Assembly: GCF_946479605.1 (NCBI RefSeq)
Contig: NZ_CAMLGT010000130.1
Location: 1-10,219 of the forward strand
Source: an uncultured Lacibacter sp.
GTDB taxonomy: Bacteria; Bacteroidota; Bacteroidia; Chitinophagales; Chitinophagaceae
DNA: 10,219 nt
Direction: 5' to 3'
The stretch's first letter is position 1; each line of letters begins with the position of its first letter. Positions 1-6,685 of this stretch are shown here, piece after piece. The notes beneath the pieces were generated by a model. It was not told the DNA's origin. It saw only the letters and a program-made list of their open reading frames with translations, and made no database searches. A program made the translations under genes and the position numbers.

Positions 1-877
1 GCTCCCCGTTCTTTTCCACCACAGTATGATCGTTGCTGAGGGTTTTCCAGCCAAGTTGCTTGTGCACTTCCACAACTCTGGCAGCATTGGCCAATTGCTT
101 TGCTTTTACTTCATCTCTTGTAGCTCCTGTTGGGAATCCATAATCATGATTACCCAATGTGGCATACACCCCATGCTTTGCTTTTACCTTAGAGAACACA
201 TCCATGTAATCCTTCATTTCATCGGCACTGTAGTTTACCAGATCGCCGGTAAAGAGCACAACATCAGCATCCTGTTCATTGATCTTTTCCACGCCCTTCA
301 TCACTGCTTCTTTATCGGTAAAGCTACCACTGTGTATATCGCTTACATGAATGATCTTAAATCCTTTGAATGATTGCGGCAAATGCGCAAAGCTTAGAGC
401 TATCTTTTGCAGGTTGTATTTGTACTTGTTGCCAAAACCATAAATGAGTGAGGTGAACAATCCACCACCAACAGCTAAACCAGCCCAGCTTAAAAACATG
501 GAACGGGTAATGCCTGTTCCGTTTGCTGCTGTTTTGGGATTCCAGCTGGGGAAAATAAAACTGCCTGCCCACTGTACCGCACGGCGCACATCATCTACCA
601 AAAAGAAAGTACTTGCCAGCACTTTGGCCATAAACAAACCGATTACCACAGCAAACGCATACGTACGCAACAGCTTATGCCATGCTTCATAATTGGTGAA
701 CGTAATACTCAGCATCAGTGCAAAAGAAAGCACACTAATGCCCCAGTACAATCCAAAAATAATATACCGTGTACGAGGTGTCCAAGTATCGGCCACGGCT
801 TTTAAAGCCTGGAATACGTAAATGTCCACTACAAGTAAAATGACCAGGAAGATCCATGAACCGGCTAAACGTCGCAT
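1..877 (-). CDS. Membrane-anchored metallophosphoesterase (3' end beyond the window)
   Basis: Reading the reverse complement from the ATG at 877 gives 292 open codons to the left edge, so the C-terminus is missing. A TGA lies in frame three codons upstream, which fixes this start. Four hydrophobic segments (about residues 6-25, 36-58, 70-93 and 128-147) precede a calcineurin-like phosphoesterase domain. Its metal-binding motifs are visible in order: the D-x-H block in HVSDIHSG (D180, H182), GDLVN (D212) and LGNHDYG (N243, H244, D245). The remaining metal-ligand histidines must lie outside the window. Membrane helices followed by this domain match the bacterial YkuE/YaeI-like group, which is often annotated as phosphohydrolase; the substrate cannot be told. 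I place the catalytic domain next to the inner membrane but the topology is not certain. The gene is divergent from the UPF0173 hydrolase gene and shares its upstream region. Confidence 0.88.
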   Translation of the reverse strand, partial: MRRLAGSWIFLVILLVVDIYVFQALKAVADTWTPRTRYIIFGLYWGISVLSFALMLSITFTNYEAWHKLLRTYAFAVVIGLFMAKVLASTFFLVDDVRRAVQWAGSFIFPSWNPKTAANGTGITRSMFLSWAGLAVGGGLFTSLIYGFGNKYKYNLQKIALSFAHLPQSFKGFKIIHVSDIHSGSFTDKEAVMKGVEKINEQDADVVLFTGDLVNYSADEMKDYMDVFSKVKAKHGVYATLGNHDYGFPTGATRDEVKAKQLANAARVVEVHKQLGWKTLSNDHTVVEKNGE

Positions 878-893
878 AAGTTGTCAAAATTGA

Positions 894-912
894 GGAATAA
901 CTGCACTATTCC
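894..912. promoter_or_regulatory. Operator-like inverted repeat between divergent genes
   Basis: GGAATA (894-899) and TATTCC (907-912) form a perfect 6-bp inverted repeat around the 7-base spacer ACTGCAC. It lies 17 bases upstream of the metallophosphoesterase start, in the only intergenic space shared with the UPF0173 gene. The geometry fits a small dimeric regulator site, but arms this short also arise by chance. Confidence 0.25.
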
Positions 913-984
913 ATTGTTAAAATTTCCCGACCCGGGTATAACACACGGGGATAAGTATTGTTCCCGAATATTAGGCCGAAACCT

Positions 985-992
985 TATTTTTG
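985..992 (+). promoter_or_regulatory. Bacteroidota-type -7 promoter element (TAnnTTTG)
   Basis: TATTTTTG matches the Bacteroidota -7 consensus TAnnTTTG exactly. A possible -33 TTG lies at 958-960, with a spacer slightly longer than usual. Transcription would begin near position 1000, leaving a leader of about 60 bases before the UPF0173 start. It also argues against the upstream TTG at 958 as a translation start, because that codon would lie before the transcription start. Confidence 0.5.
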
Positions 993-1062
993 TCAGGATG
1001 GCATCAGCTGTGTTCTTTCATCACAAGTTTTTGTTTATCAATTGATCAAAGCCCGGATGCAG

Positions 1063-1740
1063 ATGAATTTTACTTATTATGGCCATTCCTGTTTCAGCAT
1101 AGACGTAAAGGGAAAGAAATTACTTTTCGATCCGTTTATTTCACCAAACGAATTGGCAAAACATATTGATGTAAACAGTGTTGAGGCAGATTATATCTTG
1201 GTGAGTCACGGTCATGCAGATCATGTGGCCGACCTAGTATCAATCGCCAAACGCACCGGTGCATTGGTGATCTGCAATTGGGAAATTTATGTGTGGCTGC
1301 AAAAGCAAGGCGTGGAAAATGTTCACCCCATGAATACCGGCGGTAAAAAAGCCTTCGATTTCGGAACGTTGAAATGCGTTACTGCACAGCACTCATCATC
1401 CCTGCCCGATGGTACTTATGCTGGTAACCCCATGGGGTTTGTAATCAGTGCCGGTAAAAATTTTTATTACAGTGGTGATACTGCACTTACGCTTGATATG
1501 CAGTTGGTGCCACAAGGTGCCCCGCTCTCGTTCTGCATTTTACCGATTGGCGATAACTTTACCATGGGTTATGAAGATGCAGCAAGAGCCGCCCACATGA
1601 TGAGTTGTCACACCGTAATTGGCGTGCATTACAACAGCTTCCCGTACATTGTGATCGATGAAGCGGTGGTGAAAGCACATTTTCAACACAACGGACTTGA
1701 TCTGAAATTACCGGGCATTGGCGAAACCATTACCCTTTGA
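1063..1740 (+). CDS. UPF0173 family metal-dependent hydrolase (metallo-beta-lactamase fold)
   Basis: The 225-residue product is typical of the UPF0173/YtkL family, related to UlaG-type lactonases. It opens with the family signature MNFTYYGHSCF. The zinc-binding HxHxDH motif is SHGHADH (H49, H51, D53, H54), further ligand candidates are H110 in AQHSSS and D139 in YYSGDTA, and H189 lies in GVHYNSF. The short C-terminal LPGIGETI also fits the family. The physiological substrate of the family is generally unknown, and I expect a cytoplasmic enzyme with two metal ions. I chose the ATG at 1063 because homologues begin immediately before this K/N-x-TYYGHSCF block; the ATG at 1057 is equally possible and would add two residues. 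The frame is open back to a TTG at 958 but those residues look non-coding. parA starts 23 bases after the stop, so the two are probably co-transcribed. Confidence 0.92.
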   Translation: MNFTYYGHSCFSIDVKGKKLLFDPFISPNELAKHIDVNSVEADYILVSHGHADHVADLVSIAKRTGALVICNWEIYVWLQKQGVENVHPMNTGGKKAFDFGTLKCVTAQHSSSLPDGTYAGNPMGFVISAGKNFYYSGDTALTLDMQLVPQGAPLSFCILPIGDNFTMGYEDAARAAHMMSCHTVIGVHYNSFPYIVIDEAVVKAHFQHNGLDLKLPGIGETITL

Positions 1741-1763
1741 ACTGAAAACCGATAGCTGAATAT

Positions 1764-2591
1764 ATGGGTCGAATTATTGGAATAGCGAATCAAAAAGGTG
1801 GTGTAGGAAAAACCACAACAGCAATAAACCTTGCTGCCAGCTTTGCTGTGCTTGAATATAAAACGTTACTGATTGATGCTGATCCGCAGGCAAACAGCAC
1901 CACTGGTGTTGGTTTTGATCTGCACAATATTCAGCAAAGTTTGTACGACTGTTTTGTAAATGGTGCCAACGCTAAAGACGTGGTGCTGAAAAGCGAAATT
2001 CCCAACCTCGATCTTATTCCTTCCCATATTGACCTGGTGGGTGCTGAAATTGAAATGATCAATCAGCCCAACCGTGAATCGGTGTTGAAGCAATTGCTGG
2101 CGCCAATAAAGGACGAGTATGATTTTATTATCATTGACTGTTCACCATCGCTTGGTTTAATTACGGTGAATGCATTAACTGCTGCCGATGCGGTTGTTGT
2201 TCCCGTTCAAACAGAATTCTTCGCCCTGGAAGGTTTGGGTAAATTACTCAACACCATTAAGATCGTACAAAGCCGTTTAAACCCACAGCTTGTTATTGAA
2301 GGAATTTTGATGACGATGTATGATGGACGTTTACGTTTATGTAACCAGGTGGTGAGTGAAGTACGCAGGCATTTTGAAGGCATTGTTTTCGACAGCATCA
2401 TACATCGCAATACCCGTTTAAGCGAAGCGCCCAGCTTTGGCAAACCGGTGATCTTATACGACAGCGAAAGCAAGGGCAGCATCAACTATCTCAACCTCGC
2501 AAAAGAAATTCTGCAACGTAACAATCTTACAAAGATCAACCAGGAAGATAAGATCATTGAGATGGATGAGGAAGAAGAAACAGCCGGCTGA
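1764..2591 (+). CDS. parA: ParA/Soj family chromosome-partitioning ATPase
   Basis: The 275-residue protein is a ParA-type deviant Walker ATPase that would bind DNA and work with a ParB partner on centromere-like parS sites. The deviant Walker A motif is KGGVGKTT, with signature lysine K11 and P-loop lysine K16. The Walker A' segment is [10 protein letters not shown] (D38, D40), Walker B is FIIIDCSPS (D125), and the C-terminal [14 protein letters not shown] block is typical of chromosomal ParA/Soj. The length is normal for the family. It ends in an acidic tail ([10 protein letters not shown]) that varies in this family. There is no Shine-Dalgarno sequence. It follows the UPF0173 gene by 23 bases. 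No parB follows, which is unusual for a chromosomal parA; the next 198 bases are a repeat-bearing gap and then fmt. I saw no parS-like TGTTTCACGTGAAACA site in the window. Confidence 0.95.
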   Translation: MGRIIGIANQKGGVGKTTTAINLAASFAVLEYKTLLIDADPQANSTTGVGFDLHNIQQSLYDCFVNGANAKDVVLKSEIPNLDLIPSHIDLVGAEIEMINQPNRESVLKQLLAPIKDEYDFIIIDCSPSLGLITVNALTAADAVVVPVQTEFFALEGLGKLLNTIKIVQSRLNPQLVIEGILMTMYDGRLRLCNQVVSEVRRHFEGIVFDSIIHRNTRLSEAPSFGKPVILYDSESKGSINYLNLAKEILQRNNLTKINQEDKIIEMDEEEETAG

Positions 2592-2593
2592 GT

Positions 2594-2757
2594 TTGCCAC
2601 AAAGACACGAAGACGTTAAAGAACAGGAAGAAAAGCCACACCCTTCTATTTAAATTTAATTCAACAAAGAATTTTTAACCAACCGGCGTTACTAAAAAAC
2701 TCCTTTCTTATTTTCTTATTTGTGCAGCTTCTGACCTTTGCGCCTTCGTGGCAAAAA
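2594..2757. repeat. Inverted pair of dispersed CACAAAG/CACGAAG-type repeat filling the parA-fmt gap
   Basis: The left arm starts with TTTGCCACAAAGACACGAAG (from 2594) and the right arm ends with CTTTGCGCCTTCGTGGCAAA (to about 2757). The reverse complement of the left arm aligns with the right arm at about 16 of 22 positions, ending in a shared GTGGCAAA. Weaker pairing extends inward through AAAGAACAGGAAGAAAAG and its pyrimidine-rich counterpart near 2700-2735. I recall similar words in intergenic DNA of many Bacteroidota, but have not checked this. The middle is AT-rich and contains no gene that I can support. The pair could form a long hairpin and might act as the parA transcript end. Confidence 0.6.
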
Positions 2758-2777
2758 ATTACTAGCTGCTTTCTCTT

Positions 2778-2785
2778 TACTTTTG
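2778..2785 (+). promoter_or_regulatory. Bacteroidota -7 promoter element directly before the fmt start
   Basis: TACTTTTG is an exact TAnnTTTG match that ends only 4 bases before the fmt ATG at 2790. The expected transcription start therefore falls on or within a few bases of the ATG, implying a leaderless or nearly leaderless mRNA. I see no clear -33 TTTG at the usual distance. Confidence 0.5.
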
Positions 2786-2789
2786 CGGC

Positions 2790-3803
2790 ATGGTTACAAA
2801 AGAATTTCCACGCATTGTGTTTATGGGCACACCTGAATTTGCAGTGGCATCATTGGATGCTTTGGTGCAGGCAGGTTACAATATTGTTGGTGTGATTACA
2901 GCTCCTGATAAACCGGCCGGTCGTGGCATGAAGATCACAGAAAGTGCAGTGAAGAAATATGCCGTGCAACATGGCTTGCATGTATTGCAACCGGAGAAAC
3001 TGAAGAACCCTGTTTTCCTGAAAGAATTAATATCGCTGCGTGCCGATCTGCAGATCGTAGTGGCTTTCCGTATGTTGCCCGAAGTGGTTTGGAATATGCC
3101 AAAACTGGGCACCGTGAATGTACATGGCAGTTTATTGCCGCATTACCGTGGAGCTGCACCTATTAACTGGGCTGTGATCAATGGAGAAAAAGAAACCGGT
3201 GTTACTACGTTTAAACTGAAACATGAAATTGATACCGGGGACATTTTGCTACAGGAATCATTTCCGATTGGTGAAGATGAAACAGCAGGTGAAGTACATG
3301 ACCGTATGAAAGAGATTGGAGCGAAGTTGCTGGTAAGAACGGTAGAAGGGTTGATCAGTGAAAGTATAGAAGAGAAACCACAATCGTCAATGGTGAATGG
3401 TCAATGGTCAATAGGAACCCCAGAAACATCAGACACCCACTCACGACTCACTACTCACGACTCACCACTCAAACATGCGCCTAAAATTTTCACCGAAACC
3501 TGCAAGATCGATTTCAGTAAACCTGTTGATGAAGTACACAATCTCATTCGTGGCCTCTCTCCTTTCCCTGGTGCGTTTACAACGTTTAACGGAAAGATGA
3601 TGAAGATCTATAAGTCGAAGAAAGAGATCGTTGCGAGTCAGGTCGCTCCACACTCTCCAACCATTGGAGAGTGTATCACCGATGGAAAAACGTATTTAAA
3701 ATTTGCTTGTAGTAATGGTTACGTTCATGTACTGGAATTACAACTGGAAGGGAAGAAGCGAATGCTTACAGAGGATTTTCTAAGAGGATACAGAGGAGAA
3801 TAA
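2790..3803 (+). CDS. fmt: Methionyl-tRNA formyltransferase with an in-frame repeat insertion
   Basis: Fmt transfers a formyl group from 10-formyl-THF to Met on initiator tRNA in the cytoplasm. The N-terminal formyltransferase domain begins IVFMGTPEFAVASLDAL (residues 9-25). It carries the signature VHGSLLPHYRGAAPI, and the catalytic residues are present as N110, H112 and D148 (HEIDTGDIL). The C-terminal OB-like domain starts near residue 230 (HAPKIFTE) and shows LIRGLSPFPGAF and LQLEGKKRM. The length of 337 residues exceeds the usual 305-315. The excess sits in the interdomain linker, residues about 199-228, which reads SSMVNGQWSIG...THSRLTTHDSPLK and is encoded by 7-base repeats. A perfect hairpin (3650-3674) underlies residues 287-295. 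All catalytic residues are intact, so I expect a working enzyme. It has its own promoter and converges on the secreted-protein gene 4 bases downstream. Confidence 0.96.
   Translation: MVTKEFPRIVFMGTPEFAVASLDALVQAGYNIVGVITAPDKPAGRGMKITESAVKKYAVQHGLHVLQPEKLKNPVFLKELISLRADLQIVVAFRMLPEVVWNMPKLGTVNVHGSLLPHYRGAAPINWAVINGEKETGVTTFKLKHEIDTGDILLQESFPIGEDETAGEVHDRMKEIGAKLLVRTVEGLISESIEEKPQSSMVNGQWSIGTPETSDTHSRLTTHDSPLKHAPKIFTETCKIDFSKPVDEVHNLIRGLSPFPGAFTTFNGKMMKIYKSKKEIVASQVAPHSPTIGECITDGKTYLKFACSNGYVHVLELQLEGKKRMLTEDFLRGYRGE
3387..3473 (+). repeat. In-frame heptanucleotide repeat element inside fmt
   Basis: The segment begins with four 7-base units, TCAATGG, TGAATGG, TCAATGG and TCAATAG (3387-3414). 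A less regular middle follows, then five units ACTCACG, ACTCACT, ACTCACG, ACTCACC and ACTCAAA (3439-3473). The whole segment stays open and encodes the extra linker of Fmt. The first block is the same family, orientation and codon phase as the block in the RsmF gene. The right block is only a poor inverted match to the left one (about 14 of 22 positions), unlike the RsmF copy. Confidence 0.85.
3650..3674 (+). repeat. Perfect 11-bp hairpin within fmt
   Basis: ACACTCTCCAA (3650-3660), loop CCA, and TTGGAGAGTGT (3664-3674) form a perfect inverted repeat in the coding sequence for residues 287-295 (PHSPTIGEC) of Fmt. No U-tract follows, so it is not a terminator. It resembles CTCTCC...GGAGAG palindromes that I recall as common in Bacteroidota intergenic DNA, which is recollection only. 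Confidence 0.75.
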
Positions 3804-3807
3804 TTTC

Positions 3808-4752
3808 TTACTTAGTAATCAGTTCGGAAATAGCGTCTTTTACAGTTGGCATATGTGTGCAAACACGGTTGTCCATAATATTTCCACCAAACCCACTATC
3901 TCCTTCTGAAGCCTTTTCAACAAAAGACTTCAATTCATCCTGCATTTTCTTTGTTTTCGTTTCTTGTAAACTCCAAACACATATCACTTTTAAGAAATCA
4001 TCTTCACTATCAGACTTAATGATTTTTAAAAGCATCTGATTGATTTCCTGCTGTGAATGCCACTTTAAAGCTCTTGCAGCAGAAATTTGATTGTGTCGGT
4101 TTTCTTCATGATTAATAAAAGGCTGGAGTAAAGTAAAATATTCCGAAAGCTTTAGATGATAGATTAATTCTAGTGCAACATGCTGATTAAAGAAGTCTTG
4201 AATTTCTGCTTTCTCAAACCCAGCAGGACGCTTGGAAAGTTCAATCTTAATAAATTCATTGACCCAATTCACATCGTATGTTTTCCCATGGTATGCATTG
4301 AAAATTGCCGACTGTGATTGTTCATATAACTCTATAGGAACCGATGCCTGATGATAACTATGCCGATAAGTTGCAACAACCTTCCCATTAATTACAGGAG
4401 CAAAGCCGGAGGTTGGTGTAGCTAATTTGAACGTATCATTGCTGATCTTTAAAAAGAAATAACAGGAATCGACTCCGTCAAGTCTAAACTGAATTCCATC
4501 GTCACCAGACCTGCTGCAAATTTTAAGAAGATAGAAGTCGCTGATTTTAATTTCAGCAGGCAATTTCCGTCCTGAAATGTTTTTTAATACCTGAACATAT
4601 ACGGCAGCCCCTCCCTCTGAGCGAACAACTTTTCCAAGGAAAAAAGCATCCGACTCTTTAACTACCTTTTCGTGCCAAGGTTCATCCCATGTGAGAGCAA
4701 AAGCAGAAACAAAGAAAAGAAGAAAAAAGGTTGTTGATAAAAGTGCTTTCAT
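3808..4752 (-). CDS. Secreted protein of unknown function with HEAT-like C-terminal half
   Basis: I do not recognise a named family for this 314-residue product. A clear signal peptide opens it (MKALLSTTFFLLFFVSAFA, probable cleavage near residue 19); no lipobox cysteine follows, so a periplasmic or secreted soluble protein is likely. Residues about 30-125 look beta-rich, with DAFFLGKVVRS, a YVQVLKNISG strand and cysteines C79 and C97 that could pair; this weakly recalls NTR/TIMP-like domains. Residues about 150-285 are helical, and the stretch NQISAARALKWHSQQEINQMLL resembles a HEAT repeat. The start lies 18 bases after the stop of the LysM gene on the same strand, so the two probably form one transcript. 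Two hand-counted 60-base blocks in this gene (4201-4260 and 4321-4380) have 35 and 38 percent GC, against 45 percent in two blocks of the neighbouring LysM gene, which hints at a different origin. Confidence 0.8.
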   Translation of the reverse strand: MKALLSTTFFLLFFVSAFALTWDEPWHEKVVKESDAFFLGKVVRSEGGAAVYVQVLKNISGRKLPAEIKISDFYLLKICSRSGDDGIQFRLDGVDSCYFFLKISNDTFKLATPTSGFAPVINGKVVATYRHSYHQASVPIELYEQSQSAIFNAYHGKTYDVNWVNEFIKIELSKRPAGFEKAEIQDFFNQHVALELIYHLKLSEYFTLLQPFINHEENRHNQISAARALKWHSQQEINQMLLKIIKSDSEDDFLKVICVWSLQETKTKKMQDELKSFVEKASEGDSGFGGNIMDNRVCTHMPTVKDAISELITK

Positions 4753-4770
4753 ATTTGCAGTATTTACAGA

Positions 4771-5757
4771 CTATTTCCCCCACACCAACTCAGCATTAAA
4801 CTTCTCAGCGCTAATGCCCAGCTGTGCTGCTGCAGAATTACTGATGCGGAACATTAAACCGCTGCCGGGGCTTGTTTCTTCCACGCTGCCCAGCACTTTT
4901 GCATACACCGCTTTTCCGTTTGAAGGATTGCGCACCATCACAATGGTTCCTTTTTCTACATTGTCAATAAGCACATAATACTTGCCATCGCTCCAGCCAC
5001 TGGTGCTTTTAAATACTGATCCGGCACCATTGTTTGCATCTGTACGGCGACCGTTATTTGTTTGGCGGTTAAACTCATCTTTAAAAAAACCATTCCCTGC
5101 ATAACTCACCGCATCATTCACCACTTTTGGTTCTTCTTTTTTCGGCTCAGGTTTTGGCGTTTCTACCTTTACTTCCTGCTTCGGTTCTTCTTTCTTTACC
5201 ACTACTTCCTGTTTCTTTGGTTCCTCCTGTTTGGGCTGCTGCTTTACCACAGGAGGTTCAGTGCGCACACTCATGCCATGCGATGCCAGCGAAGACAATG
5301 TTTTATCAACTTTCAAAAAACCAACAATTACTTTAGTACCGGCACTTACTGCATTACCGCTGATATTATTCCACGACTGAATGGATGCATTGTCTGTACC
5401 AAACAGCTGGCTGATCTTTCCAACAGTTTCGCCTTGCTTTGCAGCATAATAAACAGGCACCACTATCTCGTTCTCTTTTCTTGTACCTGACTGCCAGAAA
5501 TTCACTTCATTCAACGGAATACGCATTTGCTGGCCAATACTTAATGGTGAGGTTAACTCCAACCCATTGTAAGGTGCAAACACCCGTGGACTGATATTGT
5601 AAATACGGCCGATGCTGTAAAAATTTTCCTTCGGCCCAATGCTGTGATTGAGATAGGGTTTACCCTGGTTATCCAGTTGCACCTGCAATGGTGTTGTTTG
5701 TGCCATTGCAATAAACCCGGTTAACAAAAGCGAAAAAAACAAGAAGGCTCTCTTCAT
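4771..5757 (-). CDS. LysM-repeat envelope protein with C-terminal RlpA-like double-psi barrel
   Basis: The 328-residue product has a signal peptide (MKRAFLFFSLLLTGFIAMAQ), then two LysM-like peptidoglycan-binding repeats: residues about 38-82 (ENFYSIGRIYNISP to IGQQMRIPL) and 103-147 (QGETVGKISQLFG to AGTKVIVGF). A Lys/Glu/Pro-rich linker (about 168-213) leads to a C-terminal domain resembling the RlpA double-psi beta-barrel, with GTIVMVRNPSNGKAVYAKVLG and MFRISNSAAAQLGI. The DRGPF-type catalytic stretch of RlpA is replaced by LGSVEETSP, so lytic transglycosylase activity is doubtful and a structural role is likelier. I expect it in the periplasm, bound to cell wall. The frame stays open upstream to 6183, but that part is antisense to the RNase H gene; the ATG at 5757, immediately before the signal peptide, is the start. 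The secreted-protein gene follows 18 bases downstream. Confidence 0.9.
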   Translation of the reverse strand: MKRAFLFFSLLLTGFIAMAQTTPLQVQLDNQGKPYLNHSIGPKENFYSIGRIYNISPRVFAPYNGLELTSPLSIGQQMRIPLNEVNFWQSGTRKENEIVVPVYYAAKQGETVGKISQLFGTDNASIQSWNNISGNAVSAGTKVIVGFLKVDKTLSSLASHGMSVRTEPPVVKQQPKQEEPKKQEVVVKKEEPKQEVKVETPKPEPKKEEPKVVNDAVSYAGNGFFKDEFNRQTNNGRRTDANNGAGSVFKSTSGWSDGKYYVLIDNVEKGTIVMVRNPSNGKAVYAKVLGSVEETSPGSGLMFRISNSAAAQLGISAEKFNAELVWGK

Positions 5758-5853
5758 GTGATCATTATTATTTACTCTGCAAAGATGCAGAATTCCACGA
5801 AAGTATTGTGCCAAAGAAAAGCTTAACGTTTCTTTTGCTAACATTGCATCCAC
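5758..5853. promoter_or_regulatory. Divergent promoter region between the LysM gene and the RNase H gene
   Basis: This 96-base gap must hold promoters for both flanking genes. On the minus strand CATCTTTG (5787-5780) matches TAnnTTTG except for its first base and ends 22 bases before the LysM-gene ATG. On the plus strand TTCTTTTG (5830-5837) also matches with one mismatch, 16 bases before the RNase H ATG. Both are plausible but imperfect. Confidence 0.35.
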
Positions 5854-6489
5854 ATGAGTGCGGCTAAAGCGAAATACTACGTTGTCTGGAAAGGAAAAGA
5901 ACCCGGCATTTATACCAACTGGAATGATTGTAAAGCACAGGTAGAAGGATTTACCGGTGCTGCCTATAAATCCTTCCCCTCGAAGGAAGAAGCAGAGCAG
6001 GCTTACAAAGAACATTTTGCCAAACATATTTACAAAAGAGAAAAAGAGATCAGCAGCAAAGATCTTTCTGCAGCTGGCACACCCATTCAGGAAAGTATTG
6101 TGGTTGATGCGGCATGGAACAGTGTGCAGAAAGATATGGAATACCAGGGTATTCTTTATAAAAGCAATTCCCGCATTTTTCACATGGGACCATTGGCAAA
6201 CGGCACCAATAACATCGGTGAATTTTTAGCCATAGTACATGCGTTGGGCTATTGTAAAAAACATGGCCTCACAACCATGCCTATTTACAGCGACAGCCGC
6301 AATGCCATTGGCTGGGTAAAAGCCAAGAAGTGCAAAACCAATCTTGAGCAATCGGCAAAAACGCAACACATCTTTGATCTTATTTACCGTGCGGAAAAAT
6401 GGCTCAATGAAAACAATTATCGCAACAAAATATTAAAGTGGGAGACAGAAGCATGGGGCGAAAACCCTGCTGATTTTGGAAGAAAATAA
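5854..6489 (+). CDS. Ribonuclease H (type 1) with N-terminal viroplasmin domain
   Basis: The 211-residue protein cleaves the RNA strand of RNA-DNA hybrids. Residues about 7-52 form a viroplasmin/Cauli_VI hybrid-binding domain: KYYVVWKGKEPGIYTNWNDC, then KSFPSKEEAEQAY. The catalytic RNase H fold follows, with the four acidic residues in order: D85 (SIVVDAAWN), E123 (NIGEFLAI), D147 (IYSDSRNAIGWV) and D207 (ENPADFGRK). This arrangement and length are normal for Bacteroidota. The start MSAAKAKYYVVW is right at the domain edge. It is divergent from the LysM gene, and the stop is followed at once by the 7-base-repeat region. An rnhA-type name would fit, but I leave the symbol open because these genomes may carry other RNase H genes. 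Confidence 0.94.
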   Translation: MSAAKAKYYVVWKGKEPGIYTNWNDCKAQVEGFTGAAYKSFPSKEEAEQAYKEHFAKHIYKREKEISSKDLSAAGTPIQESIVVDAAWNSVQKDMEYQGILYKSNSRIFHMGPLANGTNNIGEFLAIVHALGYCKKHGLTTMPIYSDSRNAIGWVKAKKCKTNLEQSAKTQHIFDLIYRAEKWLNENNYRNKILKWETEAWGENPADFGRK

Positions 6490-6495
6490 TTGTGC

Positions 6496-6685
6496 GTTTA
6501 TCGTTTGAAGTTTATGGTTTGCAGTTAGGTGCTGCTGGATTCTTGTTATCGGTTGGGTTACAGGCTTCTTATTATACACGTTGCTTCAACCTTTGGATTT
6601 TGGGTTTTGGATTTTCTTCTTTCCTGTGCCTTGTCTCTTATAGCTTTCTTACTTCTTACCTCGTACTTCTTGCTTCGTCTTTCAT
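6496..6685. repeat. Intergenic mosaic of 7-base-period repeats (gene-free 6490-6740)
   Basis: Three short blocks share a strict 7-base period. GTTTATC, GTTTGAA, GTTTATG and GTTTGCA, then a degenerate GTTAGGT, cover 6496-6530. TTTGGAT, TTTGGGT and TTTGGAT, then TTTCTTC, cover 6592-6619. ACTTCTT, ACCTCGT, ACTTCTT and GCTTCGT cover 6651-6678, flanked by weaker units (CTTTCTT before, CTTTCAT after). The spaces between look like decayed versions. A 78-codon open frame across the region (6492-6728, GTG start) is hydrophobic only because of these T-rich repeats, and I do not call it a gene. I see no convincing promoter or terminator here. Confidence 0.75.

Noticed and set aside
357..572. 71-residue minus-strand open frame within the metallophosphoesterase gene
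   Set aside because: It lies in a different frame of the same strand as the metallophosphoesterase, whose frame carries the conserved motifs.
878..888. Promoter box CAATTTTG just before the metallophosphoesterase start
   Set aside because: It has one mismatch to TAnnTTTG and no -33 partner, and in AT-rich DNA this is weak evidence.
958..1062. TTG-initiated extension of the UPF0173 hydrolase
   Set aside because: Homologues start at the TYYGHSCF block, and a TAnnTTTG promoter box lies inside the extension.
5120..5260. Repeat element in the LysM gene linker
   Set aside because: It is an ordinary Lys/Glu/Pro-rich low-complexity linker with no 7-base period and no copy elsewhere in the window.
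5758..6183. 142-residue N-terminal extension of the LysM protein
   Set aside because: It is antisense to the well-supported RNase H gene, and the signal peptide begins at the ATG at 5757.
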